Assembly (NCBI GenBank): GCA_021775755.1
Contig: JAJFHE010000062.1
Coordinates: 1-64,000 of the forward strand
DNA: 64,000 bases
From: Hyphomicrobiales bacterium
GTDB lineage: Bacteria > Pseudomonadota > Alphaproteobacteria > Rhizobiales > JAJFHB01
Direction: 5' to 3'
A model generated the notes under the pieces. It made no database searches and had not been told where the DNA came from. It was given only the letters and a program-made list of their open reading frames with translations. The translations under genes were made by a program, and so were the position numbers. Positions 62,153 to 64,000 of this stretch are shown piece by piece (position 1 is the first letter of the stretch; every line of letters begins with the position of its first letter).

Positions 62153-64000
62153 TCAGCGCATCATCGCCGCGACATTTCCACCGTCGACGGTGACCACGGC
62201 GCCGGTTGTGGCGGGCGCAAGCGCAAGGTGCACAAAGGCCAGCGCCACGTCGGTGGCCTCGACCTCGCGGCCAAGCAGGTTGCCGGACATGTAATCGTCT
62301 TCGCTCACCTGCCGCGCCGCACTGCGGCTGGCAATCATGTCACTGGTGAGGAGCCCGCCTCTTATGCGGTCGGCATTGACCGCGTTCGACCGGATGCCGA
62401 TGCGCCCGTAGTCCACCGCATACTGGCGCATGAGGGCGAGGGCCGCCGCCTTGGGGATGCCGTAAGGGCCAAAGTCGGCGCCCGGATTGACCGCTTGCTT
62501 TGTGACGTTGAACAGGAGGCAACCGCCGGTCCGCTGTGCCTGCATAATTGAGACGGCTGCTTGCGCGATGCGCTGATGGCCCCAGAAGTTGAGTTCAAAC
62601 GATTGGCGCATGACATCCTCGCCGACTTCGCCGATGCGCCCCTGCCAGGCGGCGCCGGCATTGGAGATGACGATGTCGACGCCGCCGAAGCGCTCTGCGA
62701 TACGCTGCATCGCTTCATGCGCTGAGGCCTCGTCCGTGACATTGCCGGCAACCGCGAAAGCGCCGGTCTCCGACGCCGCGCCCGCCAATGCGTCACCTTC
62801 AAGGTCGATGATCGCGACCTCCGCGCCCTGCGCCCTGAAGGCCTCCGCCGTGGCGCGACCGATGGTGCCGGCGCCGCCGGTGATTGCCACCACATGGCGT
62901 GCCAGCGGCGGTTCGGTTCCCTTCCTGAGCTTTGCCTGTTCAAGCGACCAGTATTCCATATCGAACAGCTGATCGAGGCTAAGCGGCTCGTATCGCCCGA
63001 CGGCCTCTGCCGCGGTAATGACTTCGATGCTTGTCTCGGCGAGATCGGCGGCAATGGCAGCTTCCTTCGCCGATTTGCCGGCGGCGAACAGGCCGAGCCC
63101 CGGCACCAGTGCCACACGCGGCATCGTGTCGAGCATCTTCTTTGCACTGTCAAGGCGTGCGTTGTTCCGCTCAAAATAAGTCCGATACTCTGCTTCGAAC
63201 CTGGTGACCGCATGATCGGCCGAACCTGCAAAGTCGTCGAGCGCTCCCGCTTCAGGTGCCGGCAAAACGACGGGTGTGCCTTTCGTTCTGATCACATGAT
63301 CGGGCGTAATCGTGCCGCGCGTCGCGTAGTCGGCGACATTCTCCCCATTGGTGAAAGCCAAAATTTTGGGGCTTGAGCGGTGTTCCAGCACAAAGCGCTG
63401 GCATGTGCCGCCCGTTTCGTCGTGCACCGCAAGTGCTCCTCTGATGATCGGAGCGACATCGGCTGCGCTTGCAAGGTCTTCCGGCAGTTTGACCTGAGCG
63501 AACGGTGCCCGCGTTGCCCGGATAAGTTCTTGTTCGGCAAGGCCGACAAGCGAAATCATGCGCTCATAAGCCTCCTGTGCGGTGTCGCCGAAGCTGAAAA
63601 TGCCGTGATTGTGGAGCACCAGTCCCTCCACATCGCGGTTGCCGCGCCAGATTTCCGCACACTCTTTGGCAAGATCGAAGCCCGGCATGACGAACGGTAC
63701 GACCGCTGCGCGGCCGCCGTAGAGATTGGCGCAACGCGCTTCGCCGTCGGGCTGGTCGCTCAGTGCCAGCACCGCGTTGGCATGGGTGTGATCTACGAAT
63801 TTGTGCGGCAGGAAGGCATGCAGAAGAGTCTCAACGGAAGGGTTGGGGGAGGCCGGGTTGAGCAGGTTGCGGCGCTGGTGGCTCACCATGTCTTCATCCG
63901 ACAGGGCATCCAGCGCTTCGAGCCGCGTTAGCGGGTCGAGCCGCACGGCGGGCAGGCCCGGCGGTTCGATCGCTGCCATGTCCCAGCCGCTGCCCTTGAC
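62153..64000 (-). CDS. Bifunctional class II aldolase/short-chain dehydrogenase (partial at 5' end)
   Basis: Only the last 616 codons are in the window; the frame is open to the right edge. The first residues read VKGSGWDMAAIEPPGLPAVRLDPL, characteristic of this family, whose members are about 680-700 residues. The aldolase half (about 1-390) has NHGIFSFGDTAQEAYERM and metal-binding histidines in HTHANAVLAL. The C-terminal half (about 395-615) is a short-chain dehydrogenase with the GGAGTIG dinucleotide motif and YGIPKAAALAL, where the catalytic Tyr and Lys lie. RhaD/RhaEW-type enzymes of this class act in rhamnose, fucose or related sugar acid catabolism. The exact sugar is not determined. 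Confidence 0.9.
   Translation of the reverse strand, partial: VKGSGWDMAAIEPPGLPAVRLDPLTRLEALDALSDEDMVSHQRRNLLNPASPNPSVETLLHAFLPHKFVDHTHANAVLALSDQPDGEARCANLYGGRAAVVPFVMPGFDLAKECAEIWRGNRDVEGLVLHNHGIFSFGDTAQEAYERMISLVGLAEQELIRATRAPFAQVKLPEDLASAADVAPIIRGALAVHDETGGTCQRFVLEHRSSPKILAFTNGENVADYATRGTITPDHVIRTKGTPVVLPAPEAGALDDFAGSADHAVTRFEAEYRTYFERNNARLDSAKKMLDTMPRVALVPGLGLFAAGKSAKEAAIAADLAETSIEVITAAEAVGRYEPLSLDQLFDMEYWSLEQAKLRKGTEPPLARHVVAITGGAGTIGRATAEAFRAQGAEVAIIDLEGDALAGAASETGAFAVAGNVTDEASAHEAMQRIAERFGGVDIVISNAGAAWQGRIGEVGEDVMRQSFELNFWGHQRIAQAAVSIMQAQRTGGCLLFNVTKQAVNPGADFGPYGIPKAAALALMRQYAVDYGRIGIRSNAVNADRIRGGLLTSDMIASRSAARQVSEDDYMSGNLLGREVEATDVALAFVHLALAPATTGAVVTVDGGNVAAMMR

Noticed and set aside
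1-64000. CRISPR array, prophage or conjugative element
   Set aside because: No regularly spaced repeats, integrase, capsid, relaxase or plasmid genes are visible.

Overview
The window is high-GC, densely coding bacterial chromosome. Gene content (type III glutamine synthetase with split glutamate-synthase homologues, a TadG-like pilus protein, DUF1194, DUF3750, MocR and cupin-XRE regulators, PotABC- and Dpp-type transporters, and a DddP-type DMSP lyase candidate) points to an alphaproteobacterium. A Hyphomicrobiales-like or related, possibly marine, lineage is likely; this is inferred from gene families only. I see no rRNA, tRNA, CRISPR array, prophage or plasmid functions.

Layout. 1-372: start of an SsuC-like ABC permease running off the left edge. 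638-8075 (minus): a nitrogen-assimilation operon of class II glutamine amidotransferase, a GXGXG-FMN glutamate synthase fusion, a GltD-like flavoprotein with an appended barrel, and type III glutamine synthetase, with a small membrane protein at its end. 8208-10493: a MocR regulator divergent from a PNPOx-family protein across a perfect inverted repeat. 10602-15159: a winged-helix/TolB/TPR membrane protein, a degenerate receiver protein, a TadG-like protein and a cupin-XRE regulator. 15447-24454 (plus): creatinase, a PotABC-like transporter without a binding protein, a DUF1194 protein, an ornithine cyclodeaminase homologue, PcaB and PcaD.

24460-26965 (minus) holds an old yellow enzyme homologue and an M24 protein matching the DddP active site. 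A 260-bp palindromic MITE-like element (27111-27370) separates it from a Dpp-like peptide transporter (27429-31719, minus), whose fused ATPase carries a helix-hairpin-helix tail. 32004-40236 mixes an LHPP-like phosphatase, a Rossmann/DoxX protein, a DUF2269 protein, a fatty acid desaturase, an XRE regulator, a PhnD-like protein, an alpha/beta hydrolase and a PlsC/PlsB-type acyltransferase. 40415-43715 is a putative three-gene module of a beta-propeller, a cupredoxin-like protein and a polytopic membrane protein. A GST, an RND efflux pair and NadE follow.

50748-57397 carries a multi-PAS histidine kinase, two Rcp1-like response regulators, a receiver-histidine kinase and a zinc-peptidase homologue. 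After DUF3750 and YedK/HMCES genes, 59162-62096 contains four paralogous small secreted proteins, three with their own terminators, interrupted by an FkbM-like methyltransferase. The right edge cuts a bifunctional aldolase/dehydrogenase.

Functional threads. The left operon looks like a self-contained glutamine synthetase/glutamate synthase variant for ammonium or methylated amines. Creatinase (creatine to sarcosine and urea), the transporters and the DddP candidate suggest use of organic nitrogen and methylated osmolytes. The most promising poorly described items are the secreted paralogue family, the cupredoxin/polytopic module, the MITE-like element, and the transporter with enlarged periplasmic loops. 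All calls come from reading the sequence and remembered family features; no database search was run.
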